From positions 5,352 to 67,936 of the forward strand of contig DEDT01000023.1 in the NCBI GenBank assembly GCA_002350105.1: a stretch of DNA of 62,585 nt. The letters are read 5' to 3'. Under the pieces are notes generated by a model that was not told the origin of the DNA, did not search any database, and was given only the letters and a program-made list of their open reading frames with translations. Origin of the DNA: Selenomonadaceae bacterium UBA2897 (lineage in GTDB: Bacteria > Bacillota > Negativicutes > Selenomonadales > Selenomonadaceae). Numbering within the stretch: position 1 is the first letter of the stretch; each line of letters opens with the position of its first letter. The translations under genes were made by a program, and so were the position numbers. Of the stretch, positions 43,061-50,401 are shown in pieces.

Positions 43061-43222
43061 ATGAAGGTATGGGTTTGCAGTGTCTGCGGCTGGATTTACG
43101 ATGAGGCCAAGGGCGATCCGGACTATGATCTGGCAGCTGGCGTGAAGTTTGAGGATCTGCCGGATGATTTCGTCTGCCCAATCTGCGGCGTAGGCAAGGA
43201 TCAGTTCGAGCTGCAGGAGTAA
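43061..43222 (+). CDS. Rubredoxin
   Basis: 53 residues, exactly rubredoxin-sized. Iron ligands Cys6, Cys9, Cys39 and Cys42 (WVCSVCGWIYDEAKGDP and FVCPICGVGKDQF). Small one-electron carrier, commonly in oxygen/peroxide reduction or pyruvate-linked redox of anaerobes. AAGGAGG at 43046-43052 fixes ATG 43061. The partner oxidoreductase is not adjacent. Confidence 0.97.
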   Translation: MKVWVCSVCGWIYDEAKGDPDYDLAAGVKFEDLPDDFVCPICGVGKDQFELQE

Positions 43223-43246
43223 GTCAGGTGCCGCTTAGACGGGCCG

Positions 43247-43270
43247 GCCCGCTTTTAGCGGGCTTTTTTT
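43247..43270 (+). terminator. Terminator after the rubredoxin gene
   Basis: GCCCGC / GCGGGC with TTTTA loop, followed by a T tract of seven. Confidence 0.85.
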
Positions 43271-43362
43271 GCTGTCCGAAGCAGGCCAGTCCGGGACGGA
43301 AGAATAGGAAAATATTTTCATTGTTAAAATTTATGGCAAGATAAAATAACCATAGAAAAACA

Positions 43363-43391
43363 TTGCATTCTGGGCGGTGATTTGCTATAAT
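43363..43391 (+). promoter_or_regulatory. Promoter of mdh
   Basis: TTGCAT (43363-43368), 17-base spacer, TATAAT (43386-43391) with TG extension (TGCTATAAT). Confidence 0.7.
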
Positions 43392-43523
43392 CAAGGCGTA
43401 ATGAATCATAAACAGCATTCATTATACAGGATACTGGCTGCGGCTGGTTTCTGAGCGTTCCGAGACCGATGCCGATGATGCAAAGCGGGCGTTGGTTTCA
43501 AATTTTGAGGAGGCTATTTCATC

Positions 43524-44492
43524 ATGAAAGTAACTGTTGTTGGTGCAGGTAATGTAGGTGCTACCGTCGCAAACGTGCTGGCACAGAAGAAGTTCTGCAG
43601 CGAGGTCGTGCTCGTCGATATCAAAGATGGTGTGCCGCAGGGCAAAGCCATGGATATCATGCAGACGGCGCATATGCTGAACTTCAACACGCGTGTGGTC
43701 GGCGTGACGGCGCAGCCGGGCGATGAGAACGGTTATGCACCGACGGCTGGTTCAGAGGTTGTCGTTGTTACCTCCGGTATCCCCCGCAAGCCGGGCATGA
43801 CGCGTGAGCAGCTGATCGGCACGAATGCGAAGATCGTCAAGAGCGTTGTCGATCAGGCTATGAAGTTCTCCCCGGATGCTTACTTCATCATCATCTCCAA
43901 CCCGATGGATTCCATGACGTACCTGACGCTGAAAGACACGAAGCTGCCGCGCAACCGCGTCATCGGCCAGGGCGGTATGCTGGACAGCAGCCGTTTCCGT
44001 TATTTCCTGGCTCAGGCCCTGACGAAGGCTGGCTATGCGGCTTCCGTTACGGATGTTGACGGCATGGTTATCGGCGGTCATAACGATAAGACGATGGTTC
44101 CGCTGGTCAGCCTCGCTACGTGGCGCGGCGTGCCGGTGACGGACTTCCTCTCCAAGGAAGAGCTGGATGATGTCGTTGCTCAGACGAAGGTCGGCGGCGC
44201 TACGCTGACGGGCCTGCTGGGCACTTCCGCATGGATCGCTCCGGGCGCTGCTGCTGCTGCACTCGTTGAGGCCATTGCTATGGACGAGAAGAAGCTCATC
44301 CCGTGCTGCGTGTCCCTCGAGGGCGAGTATGGCGAGAAAGACCTTTGCATCGGCGTGCCGGTGGTACTCGGTGCCAAGGGTGTGGAGAAGGTCGTTGAGC
44401 TGAAACTGGCTGGCGAGGAGAAAGAGAAGTTCGAGGCTTCCGTCCAGGCTGCCCGCGACACGAACGCCAAGCTCGGCGAGGCTCTGAAATAA
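43524..44492 (+). CDS. mdh: Malate dehydrogenase (LDH-like type)
   Basis: 322 residues. N-terminal NAD motif VVGAGNVGATVA (residues 5-16), substrate loop GIPRKPGMTREQL (the arginine at the specificity position marks malate over lactate), active-site DSSRFRYFLAQAL, and catalytic His in VIGGHNDKTMVPL. Interconverts oxaloacetate and malate; with the fumarate reductase at 5.4-9.1 kb it fits the reductive succinate branch. Preceded by its own promoter and GAGGAGG, and followed by a very strong terminator. Codon usage looks highly biased, as expected of an abundant enzyme. Confidence 0.94.
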   Translation: MKVTVVGAGNVGATVANVLAQKKFCSEVVLVDIKDGVPQGKAMDIMQTAHMLNFNTRVVGVTAQPGDENGYAPTAGSEVVVVTSGIPRKPGMTREQLIGTNAKIVKSVVDQAMKFSPDAYFIIISNPMDSMTYLTLKDTKLPRNRVIGQGGMLDSSRFRYFLAQALTKAGYAASVTDVDGMVIGGHNDKTMVPLVSLATWRGVPVTDFLSKEELDDVVAQTKVGGATLTGLLGTSAWIAPGAAAAALVEAIAMDEKKLIPCCVSLEGEYGEKDLCIGVPVVLGAKGVEKVVELKLAGEEKEKFEASVQAARDTNAKLGEALK

Positions 44493-44520
44493 TTGGCCCG
44501 CTGCTGTAAAAAGTAATAGC

Positions 44521-44558
44521 AGAACCCTGCCGGGAGTGATCCCGGCAGGGTTCTTTTT
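44521..44558 (+). terminator. Terminator after mdh
   Basis: AGAACCCTGCCGGGA, GTGA loop, exact reverse complement (44540-44554), then T tract; 15-base perfect stem. Confidence 0.95.
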
Positions 44559-44619
44559 GTACATCTAAGCAGATGCAAATCGTTGGGCAAGAATGTGGTG
44601 CTAAGCTGAAGGGTATAGA

Positions 44620-44838
44620 GGCGGACGGCGCTGCTGGCAGGGCGCACCAACACTCCGCTGAGAAAATTTGCTAGAGTAAAATTTTTGCCAGGAATTAATC
44701 CTGTAAAAGTTTCAAAACGCGCTTCGCTTGAACGGTTGGAACTTTTACGAGGGTTCTGGTAGGCAAAAATTTTCCTCTTTCACGCAAATTTCCAACGCTT
44801 CGTTTATGGTGTGCCCTGCCAGCAGCGCCTACGGCGGC
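44620..44838. repeat. Long hairpin (MITE-like) element
   Basis: Terminal arms at 44627-44649 and 44807-44829 match at 22 of 23 bases (GGCGCTGCTGGCAGGGC... and complement). Inside, AAAATTTTTGCC/GGCAAAAATTTT and GTAAAAGTT/AACTTTTAC continue the fold to a loop near GCGCTTCGC. The whole element of about 200 bases folds into one long imperfect hairpin. It has no coding capacity. The left boundary GGCGGACGGCGCTG recurs exactly at 9220. The interval 44559-44897 holds nothing else recognisable. Confidence 0.65.
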
Positions 44839-44897
44839 TGACTGGCTACCTGAGGGGTGGCTGTTTGCCGTGCGATTCAATAAAGGAGTGAGTGGCG

Positions 44898-45983
44898 ATG
44901 CGGCGGTGGATGACGGTGTTGATGGTGGCGGTGTTTTGCATGCTGCCTTTGACGGTGGTTAGTGCGGCGGAGCATGTGGCGACGGGACAGGGGGCTTCGG
45001 AGCGGGCGGCGCTGCAGGCCGCGATGCGCAGTGCGGTGGAGGCTGAGGTGGGGGTCTATCTCGATAGCAGCACACGCATTGCGAATTACCAGGTGCTGTC
45101 GGATAAGATTTACACGCATTCCGAGGGCTATATCAAGAGCTATGAGGTGCTGAGCAAGGATGAGGTCGGCGGCGTGCATCGCGTGACGATCCGGGCGGAT
45201 GTGAGCGGGGATAAAATCTCGGATGTGACGAGTAGCTTGCAGCAGCGTCAGGCGGTCATCGGCATGAATATGGAGCAGCCGCGGGTGGCGGTGATTGCGG
45301 TGGATCAGTCGGGCAAGGAGTATCCGACGCTTTCGTCTGTGCTGATTACGGCATTGCAGCAGGAGGGCTTTACGCGGCTGATCGATATTTCTTCGGCGAA
45401 TTCCGGGGCGAAGCGGGCGGCGATGGCTTTGACGAGCAATCGCTACAGCGTGGATCTTGGCCAGCTGGCGGAGCTGCGTGCCGATGCGCCGTGCGATTAT
45501 CTCGTGCGCGTGTATGTGCAGAATGATACGGCGAGCCTCGATGATATCCTGCCGGGCTTGCATAAGGCGTATATTTCCTGCGCGGCGAGCCTCGTGAATA
45601 CGAATACGGGTGAGATTACCTGGAGCGGCACGGCGCGCGGCGAGTCGAAGCATTGGTTCGGTAATTCGGAGGCGGAGGCCCTGGAGCAGGTGGCCGACAC
45701 CCTGGCGCCGCAGCTGTCGAAGGCCGCTTTCAACAAGGCCGCGAATATCCAGCAGCATTTGCAGCTTACGATTCCCCAGTCACGTCTGGGCACGTTCAGC
45801 GAGGCGCGGGAGAAGGTGGCGGCACTGCCCGGCGTGCAGCATGTCTACCTGCGCAGTCTGGCTCGTGGCATCTATACACTCGATCTCGATTTCGATGGCA
45901 CGGCCGGCGATTTCGCCACGGTGCTGGAGCAGCAGGGCTATCACGTGACCTACTTCGCGGCGGAGAGCGTCGTCGTGGAGTAA
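44898..45983 (+). CDS. Exported protein of unknown function (FlgT/LPP20-like character)
   Basis: 361 residues. Signal peptide (MRRWMTVLMVAVFCMLPLTVVSA). The first domain (HVATGQGASERAALQAAMRSAVEAEVGVYL ... TIRADVSGDKI, in pieces) resembles the N-terminal domain of FlgT and LPP20-type proteins. The second resembles a TolB-N/CsgG-like sensor of periplasmic proteins (VAVIAVDQSGKEYPTLSSVLITALQQEGF, in pieces). A C-terminal domain (SRLGTFSEAREKVAALPGVQHVYLRSL) follows. I cannot assign a role; an envelope protein is likely. ATG 44898 follows AAGGAG (44883-44888); GTG 44892 is an alternative. A terminator closes it as a single-gene unit. Confidence 0.62.
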   Translation: MRRWMTVLMVAVFCMLPLTVVSAAEHVATGQGASERAALQAAMRSAVEAEVGVYLDSSTRIANYQVLSDKIYTHSEGYIKSYEVLSKDEVGGVHRVTIRADVSGDKISDVTSSLQQRQAVIGMNMEQPRVAVIAVDQSGKEYPTLSSVLITALQQEGFTRLIDISSANSGAKRAAMALTSNRYSVDLGQLAELRADAPCDYLVRVYVQNDTASLDDILPGLHKAYISCAASLVNTNTGEITWSGTARGESKHWFGNSEAEALEQVADTLAPQLSKAAFNKAANIQQHLQLTIPQSRLGTFSEAREKVAALPGVQHVYLRSLARGIYTLDLDFDGTAGDFATVLEQQGYHVTYFAAESVVVE

Positions 45984-45985
45984 AG

Positions 45986-46029
45986 AAAATGCAGGCATTG
46001 CATCATTTTGAGGCAGTGCCTGCATTTTT
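45986..46029. terminator. Bidirectional terminator before rsmH
   Basis: AAAATGCAGGCATTGC pairs with GCAGTGCCTGCATTTT between convergent genes. Confidence 0.88.
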
Positions 46030-46034
46030 CTGCT

Positions 46035-47141
46035 TTATGCCCTGATGGCCCAACGGAGCTTGGTAGAGTGGGCGCGGGGGTTGCGGTAGCATTCTTCTTT
46101 GCCGGGGCGGATGACGTCCTTGGCGATGGCGCGGTAGAGGCCTTGCTGGTGGTAGGCCTTGAAGGCCTGCTTCACGATGCGGTCTTCGCCAGAGTGGAAG
46201 GTGAGAATCGCCACACGGCCGCCCGGGGCGAGGGCGGCGGGCAGTTTTTCCATAAATTCATAGAGAACCTCGTACTCGTGGTTCACATCGATACGCAGGG
46301 CCTGGAAGACACGGGCACTGCTTTTTTTCGTGAGTTGGGTGCGGGCGGCCGCCTGCTTTTTCGTGCTGTAGCCCGCCTTTTCTTTCATTTCCGGTGGCAG
46401 GGGCACCTTGGCCAGCGCGCGCACGACGGCCTCGTGCAGGGCCACGGTGGTCTCGATGGGACGGTGGCGCTGCGTGCGGATGATTTCGCGGGCGATTTCG
46501 GCCGCGTAGGGTTCGTCGGCGTTCTCCTGCAGCATACCGATGAGCTCGTCCTTGTCCAGTTCACGCAGGCGCTCGGCGGCGGAGATGCCTGCCTCGGGGT
46601 TGAGGCGCAGGTCGAGCGGACCATCCGCCTTGTAGGTGAAGCCGCGCGCGGGATTGTCGATCTGCATGGAGGAAACGCCGAGGTCCGCGAGCACGAAGTC
46701 GAAAGGGCCGACCTCGGCTGCAAGTTCGTCAATCTGGCAGAAATTCATCTGCCGCCGCTCCCAGATGTCGGGGCCGTAGCCCTGCGCGCGAATGCGCTGT
46801 TCCGTCTTGGCCGATTCGATGGGGTCGACGTCGCCGCCGATGAGGTGGCCTTTGCCCTGCAGTTTTTCCAGCATCCGGAGCGTATGGCCGCCGTAGCCCA
46901 GCGTGGCGTCGAAGCCGTGTTCGCCTGGCTGGATTTGCAGCACGGTGAGGATTTCCTCCACCATGATGGGGATGTGCATGCCTGCAGGCGTATTGCCCTT
47001 GGCCATGACGTGTGCGATTTCTGCACCGTATTTTTCGGGCTGCAGTTCTTTGTATTTTTCCTCATAGCGCTTTGGGTAATGGCCGCTGTAGTGAATGCGG
47101 CGCTTATGCGGTTTCTCAGGCTGCTGTGGCTGGCTTTCCAT
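46035..47141 (-). CDS. rsmH: RsmH (MraW)-type 16S rRNA m4C1402 methyltransferase with N-terminal extension
   Basis: 368 residues. The conserved part begins at about residue 55 (GMHIPIMVEEILTVLQIQPGE) with SAM motif DATLGYGGHTLRMLE, then FDFVLADLGVSSMQIDNPARGF, the RsmH signature. It ends with ILTFHSGEDRIVKQAFK and RAHSTKLRWAIRA. The first 50 residues (QPQQPEKPHKRRIHYSGHYPKRYEE) are extra and basic compared with the usual 310-residue enzyme. ATG 47141 is chosen because AGGAAAGGA precedes it. It is not in a dcw (mraZ-ftsL) cluster, so it may be a second copy or relocated. Acts on the ribosomal small subunit. Confidence 0.88.
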   Translation of the reverse strand: MESQPQQPEKPHKRRIHYSGHYPKRYEEKYKELQPEKYGAEIAHVMAKGNTPAGMHIPIMVEEILTVLQIQPGEHGFDATLGYGGHTLRMLEKLQGKGHLIGGDVDPIESAKTEQRIRAQGYGPDIWERRQMNFCQIDELAAEVGPFDFVLADLGVSSMQIDNPARGFTYKADGPLDLRLNPEAGISAAERLRELDKDELIGMLQENADEPYAAEIAREIIRTQRHRPIETTVALHEAVVRALAKVPLPPEMKEKAGYSTKKQAAARTQLTKKSSARVFQALRIDVNHEYEVLYEFMEKLPAALAPGGRVAILTFHSGEDRIVKQAFKAYHQQGLYRAIAKDVIRPGKEECYRNPRAHSTKLRWAIRA

Positions 47142-47288
47142 ATAAAAATCGTCCTTTCCTTGTCGAATGATCGTTTCTAGCATAAGGCGCTGCGGGCGGG
47201 TCTGTCAATATCCGCTGCGGGCAGGATTTGGGCCGGCCGGTGCAGAAATAAAAGAAAAGTATGATAGGTTGAGAACAGGAGGCTGAAA

Positions 47289-48674
47289 ATGGCAGTTTTG
47301 GGAGCTTGTGCTGTGCCGCATCCGCCGCTGATTATGCCGGAGGTCGGTCGTGGCGAGGAACATAAGATTCAGAAGACCATCGACGCGTATAGGCAGGCGG
47401 CGCAATTCGTCGTGGACTTGCGTCCGGATCTCGTGGTGATCACGAGCCCGCACACGGTGATGTACGCGGATTATTTCCATATTTCACCGGGCGAAAAGGC
47501 GGCGGGGGATTTCGCGCAGTTCCGCGCGCCGGAGCTGCGGCTGGAGGCGGCGTATGATACGAAATTCGTGCAGCAGCTCTGTGAGCTCGCCGGGGCGGAG
47601 AACCTGCCCGCGGGGACGTTCGGGGAGAAGCAGCCGGAGCTCGACCATGCGACGATGATTCCCCTGCGCTACCTGCAGGAGGCTGGCTATAGTGGGAAAA
47701 TCGTGCGCATCGGACTCTCAGGGCTGGATTGGCGCAAGCACTACCGTCTGGGACAACTCATCGCGCGGGCGGCGGAACAGCTCGGTCTGCGTATTGTGCA
47801 CGTGGCCAGCGGCGACCTTTCGCACAAGCTGACCGAGGAAGGCCCGTATGGCTTCCATGCAGCGGGGCCGGTCTTCGATGCGCGTATGCAGGAGGTCTTC
47901 CGCAGCGGCGATTTCCTGCAACTGCTCCTGACGCCCCATGACATGGCTGCAGAGGCGGCGGAGTGCGGCCTGCGTTCGTTCTGGATCATGGCAGGCACGC
48001 TGGACCGGCTGGCCATAGAGTCGCAGCTTCTCTCCTACGAAGGGCCGTTTGGCGTCGGCTACGGCGTGGCCACGTTCCGCGTCGCAGCTGAAGATGATAC
48101 GCGCAATATCGGCGAGCAGGCAGAGGCGGCGGAGCAGCGGCAGCTGGCGGCCATCAAGGAGCAGGAGGACGTCTATGTGCGTCTGGCACGGCTCTCACTG
48201 GAGACGTATGTCAGGACGCATGGCTATGCAAAACTGCCGGAGGATTTGCCGGAAGAGCTCGTGGGGCGGCAGGCCGGTGCCTTTGTCTCGCTGAAAAAGG
48301 ACGGCCAGCTGCGCGGCTGCATCGGCACGATCCTGGCGACGAAACGCACGCTGGCGGAGGAAATTCTCGCCAATGCCATCAGCGCGGGCACGCGCGACCC
48401 GCGCTTCGACCCCGTGACGGTGGAGGAACTGCCATATCTCATCTACGACGTGGATGTGCTCACGCCGCCCGAGCGCATCCGGGACAAGAAGCAGCTCGAC
48501 GTGAAGAAGTATGGCGTCATCGTGGAAAACGGCCGTCGCCGCGGCTTGCTGCTGCCGGATATCGCGGGCGTAGATACCGTGGAGCAGCAGATCGATATCG
48601 CGCGCCGCAAGGGCAACATCGGCCAGCGTGAGCCGCTGACGCTCTACCGTTTCGAGGTGCAGCGCCATGTCTGA
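47289..48674 (+). CDS. AmmeMemoRadiSam proteins A and B fused (MEMO1-like + AMMECR1)
   Basis: 461 residues. The N-terminal half (about 1-265) is MEMO/class III extradiol dioxygenase-like (CAVPHPPLIMPEVGRG, VVITSPHTVMYADYFH, HVASGDLSHKLTEEGPYGF, in pieces). The C-terminal half (about 290-461) is AMMECR1 (FVSLKKDGQLRGCIGTILA, SAGTRDPRFDPVTVEELPYL, GVIVENGRRRGLLLPDI). In many genomes these are separate genes next to a radical SAM gene; here they are fused. The three-part system is conserved from archaea to eukaryotes, but its reaction is not settled. It overlaps the radical SAM gene by 8 bases. Confidence 0.92.
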   Translation: MAVLGACAVPHPPLIMPEVGRGEEHKIQKTIDAYRQAAQFVVDLRPDLVVITSPHTVMYADYFHISPGEKAAGDFAQFRAPELRLEAAYDTKFVQQLCELAGAENLPAGTFGEKQPELDHATMIPLRYLQEAGYSGKIVRIGLSGLDWRKHYRLGQLIARAAEQLGLRIVHVASGDLSHKLTEEGPYGFHAAGPVFDARMQEVFRSGDFLQLLLTPHDMAAEAAECGLRSFWIMAGTLDRLAIESQLLSYEGPFGVGYGVATFRVAAEDDTRNIGEQAEAAEQRQLAAIKEQEDVYVRLARLSLETYVRTHGYAKLPEDLPEELVGRQAGAFVSLKKDGQLRGCIGTILATKRTLAEEILANAISAGTRDPRFDPVTVEELPYLIYDVDVLTPPERIRDKKQLDVKKYGVIVENGRRRGLLLPDIAGVDTVEQQIDIARRKGNIGQREPLTLYRFEVQRHV

Positions 48675-49503
48675 GGCGGTGGTCTGTGAGCTGTGTCCGC
48701 ATCACTGCCGGCTGTCAGAGGGGGGCACGGGGTTCTGCGGTGCACGGGGGAACCGTGGGGGAGAGGTCGTCTGTCTGAATTACGGGCAGGTCACGTCCCT
48801 GGCTCTCGACCCCATCGAGAAGAAGCCCTTATACCATTTCCATCCCGGCAGTGTGATTCTCTCGCTGGGCAGCTACGGTTGCAACCTGCGCTGCCCCTTT
48901 TGCCAGAACTACGAGATTTCGCAGGCGGGGGAAGCGCAGGTGCGGACGCGCTCCATCCTGCCTGACGAGCTGCTGGCGCTGGCTTTGCAGACCAGGGAGC
49001 AGTACGGCAGCATCGGTGTGGCCTTCACCTACAATGAGCCGCTGGTGAGCTATGAGTACCTGCGGGACTGTGCGCAGCTGCTTCGGGCCCACGGCCTGGC
49101 CGTGGTTCTGGTCACGAACGGTCAGGCTTGTGCGGCGCCTCTGTCGCAGCTGCTCCCGCTGGTCGATGCGATGAACGTCGATCTCAAGGGTTTTTCGCAG
49201 GAGTTTTACACCTGGTTGCAGGGCAATCTGGTCACAACCAAACAAACAATACAAATGGCCGTGGCGGCAGGCGTGCACGTCGAGGTCACGACGCTGGTCA
49301 TCCCCGGCAGGAACGATAGCCCGAGAGCCATGTCTGACGAGGCGTCATGGCTTGCCTCCCTGTCCCCCGATCTGCCCTTGCATATTTCCCGTTATTTTCC
49401 ACGCTACCATTGCGACATCCCGCAAACGCCGCGCCATACCCTCGCGGAGTTGCAACACATCGCCCGGCGGTATCTGCACTATGTATACGTGGGTAATGTC
49501 TGA
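48667..49503 (+). CDS. AmmeMemoRadiSam system radical SAM enzyme
   Basis: 278 residues. Radical SAM motif CNLRCPFC (Cys72, Cys76, Cys79) in GSYGCNLRCPFCQNYEIS. N-terminal extra cysteines Cys7, Cys10, Cys14 and Cys24 (CELCPHHCRL, GFCGARGN) are typical of this PflA-like subfamily. FTYNEPLVSYEYL and MNVDLKGFSQEFY are further conserved segments. The overlap with the MEMO-AMMECR1 gene shows translational coupling. Substrate unknown; the adjacency supports a common modification reaction by the set. Confidence 0.93.
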   Translation: MSEAVVCELCPHHCRLSEGGTGFCGARGNRGGEVVCLNYGQVTSLALDPIEKKPLYHFHPGSVILSLGSYGCNLRCPFCQNYEISQAGEAQVRTRSILPDELLALALQTREQYGSIGVAFTYNEPLVSYEYLRDCAQLLRAHGLAVVLVTNGQACAAPLSQLLPLVDAMNVDLKGFSQEFYTWLQGNLVTTKQTIQMAVAAGVHVEVTTLVIPGRNDSPRAMSDEASWLASLSPDLPLHISRYFPRYHCDIPQTPRHTLAELQHIARRYLHYVYVGNV

Positions 49504-49609
49504 GCTATTATGGCGTATAAACGCAGCCTTTTGTATCGCGTGTGCAGGGCTGCATTTTTTTTGTTTTGTCGATACTGATAGAATCTCGCAGAAGTTTGTG
49601 CTTTTGTTG

Positions 49610-49675
49610 TTGACGAACAATTTACATAGTGGTATAATTATAAAATTTTACATATTTGCTTATTTGTGCTATAAT
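49610..49675 (+). promoter_or_regulatory. Two tandem promoters of carD
   Basis: P1: TTGACG (49610-49615), 17 bases, TATAAT (49633-49638). P2: TTTACA (49647-49652), 17 bases, TATAAT (49670-49675) with TGC extension. P2 would give a leader of about 30 bases. Confidence 0.75.
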
Positions 49676-49714
49676 ACATGCTGTCAGGAAAAATATCTTG
49701 AGGGGGGTGTATGT

Positions 49715-50209
49715 TTGTTACAGATTGGTGATCGGGTCGTTTACCCTATGCATGGTGCCGGTGTCATTGCCGGGATCGAGAACTGCGAGGTGCTTGGCGA
49801 GGATAAGTCCTACTACGTGCTCCAGTTGCCGATGGGCAGCATGAAGGTCATGATCCCGACCGATAATGTGGAGAATATCGGCCTCAGGGATGTCATACCA
49901 GAACAGCGGGTCGAGGATGTGAAGGAAATCCTGCAGGACAAACCGGAGAAAGTACCGGGCAGCTGGAACAAGCGCTTTCATGCAAACCTGGAGAAGATGA
50001 AGACCGGCGATATTTGCGACGTTGCGGCCGTGGCGCGCAACCTCATGCTGCAGGATCGGCGGCATAAGATTTCGAGCGGCGAGCGCCGCCTGCTGGATCT
50101 CGCGAAACAGATCCTCGTGAGCGAGCTCGTCTATGCCTGCGATAAGACGCCAGAGCAGGTAGAGAAATGGCTGAATGGCGTGCTGGCTAACAACCAGTTC
50201 AAGCATTGA
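49715..50209 (+). CDS. CarD/CdnL-family transcription regulator
   Basis: 164 residues. N-terminal RNA polymerase-interacting Tudor-like domain (LQIGDRVVYPMHGAGVIAGIE, YYVLQLPMGSMKVMIPTDNV, in pieces), then helical DNA-binding part (DVAAVARNLMLQDRRHKISSGERRLLDLAKQI). CarD proteins stabilise open complexes at promoters of rRNA and other genes. The start is TTG 49715, 6 bases after AGGGGGGT; no ATG fits, since the ATG at 49711 is out of frame. It heads the yacL-ispD region but is separated from it by terminator-like hairpins. Confidence 0.92.
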   Translation: MLQIGDRVVYPMHGAGVIAGIENCEVLGEDKSYYVLQLPMGSMKVMIPTDNVENIGLRDVIPEQRVEDVKEILQDKPEKVPGSWNKRFHANLEKMKTGDICDVAAVARNLMLQDRRHKISSGERRLLDLAKQILVSELVYACDKTPEQVEKWLNGVLANNQFKH

Positions 50210-50221
50210 AAAATACGGAAC

Positions 50222-50272
50222 CCCTCGGGCATGCGGCCTGAGGGACAGCGGACCCGCGAGGGTCCTTTTTCT
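50222..50272 (+). terminator. Double hairpin terminator after carD
   Basis: CCCTCGGGC/GCCTGAGGG (50222-50244), then GGACCC-GCGA-GGGTCC (50250-50265) followed by TTTTT. Confidence 0.82.
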
Positions 50273-50345
50273 TTGCCTGAAATGCCATAAAGCAGGGCTG
50301 AAAAGGAATCTCAGCGTGGAGGGTGAAGCGGCGGAGAATCTGTGT

Positions 50346-50351
50346 TATAAT
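50346..50351 (+). promoter_or_regulatory. -10 box of the yacL-ispDF promoter
   Basis: TATAAT with TGT before it (extended -10), about 50 bases upstream of the yacL start; no clear -35. Confidence 0.5.
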
Positions 50352-50401
50352 GTTATGGTGCATTCATTTTCGTTATATTTATACTTCAGGAGGTGAAGAA
50401 C

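Noticed and set aside
49352..49714. N-terminal extension of the CarD frame by 121 residues
   Set aside because: The frame crosses the promoters and the 3' end of the radical SAM gene; CarD homology begins at TTG 49715.
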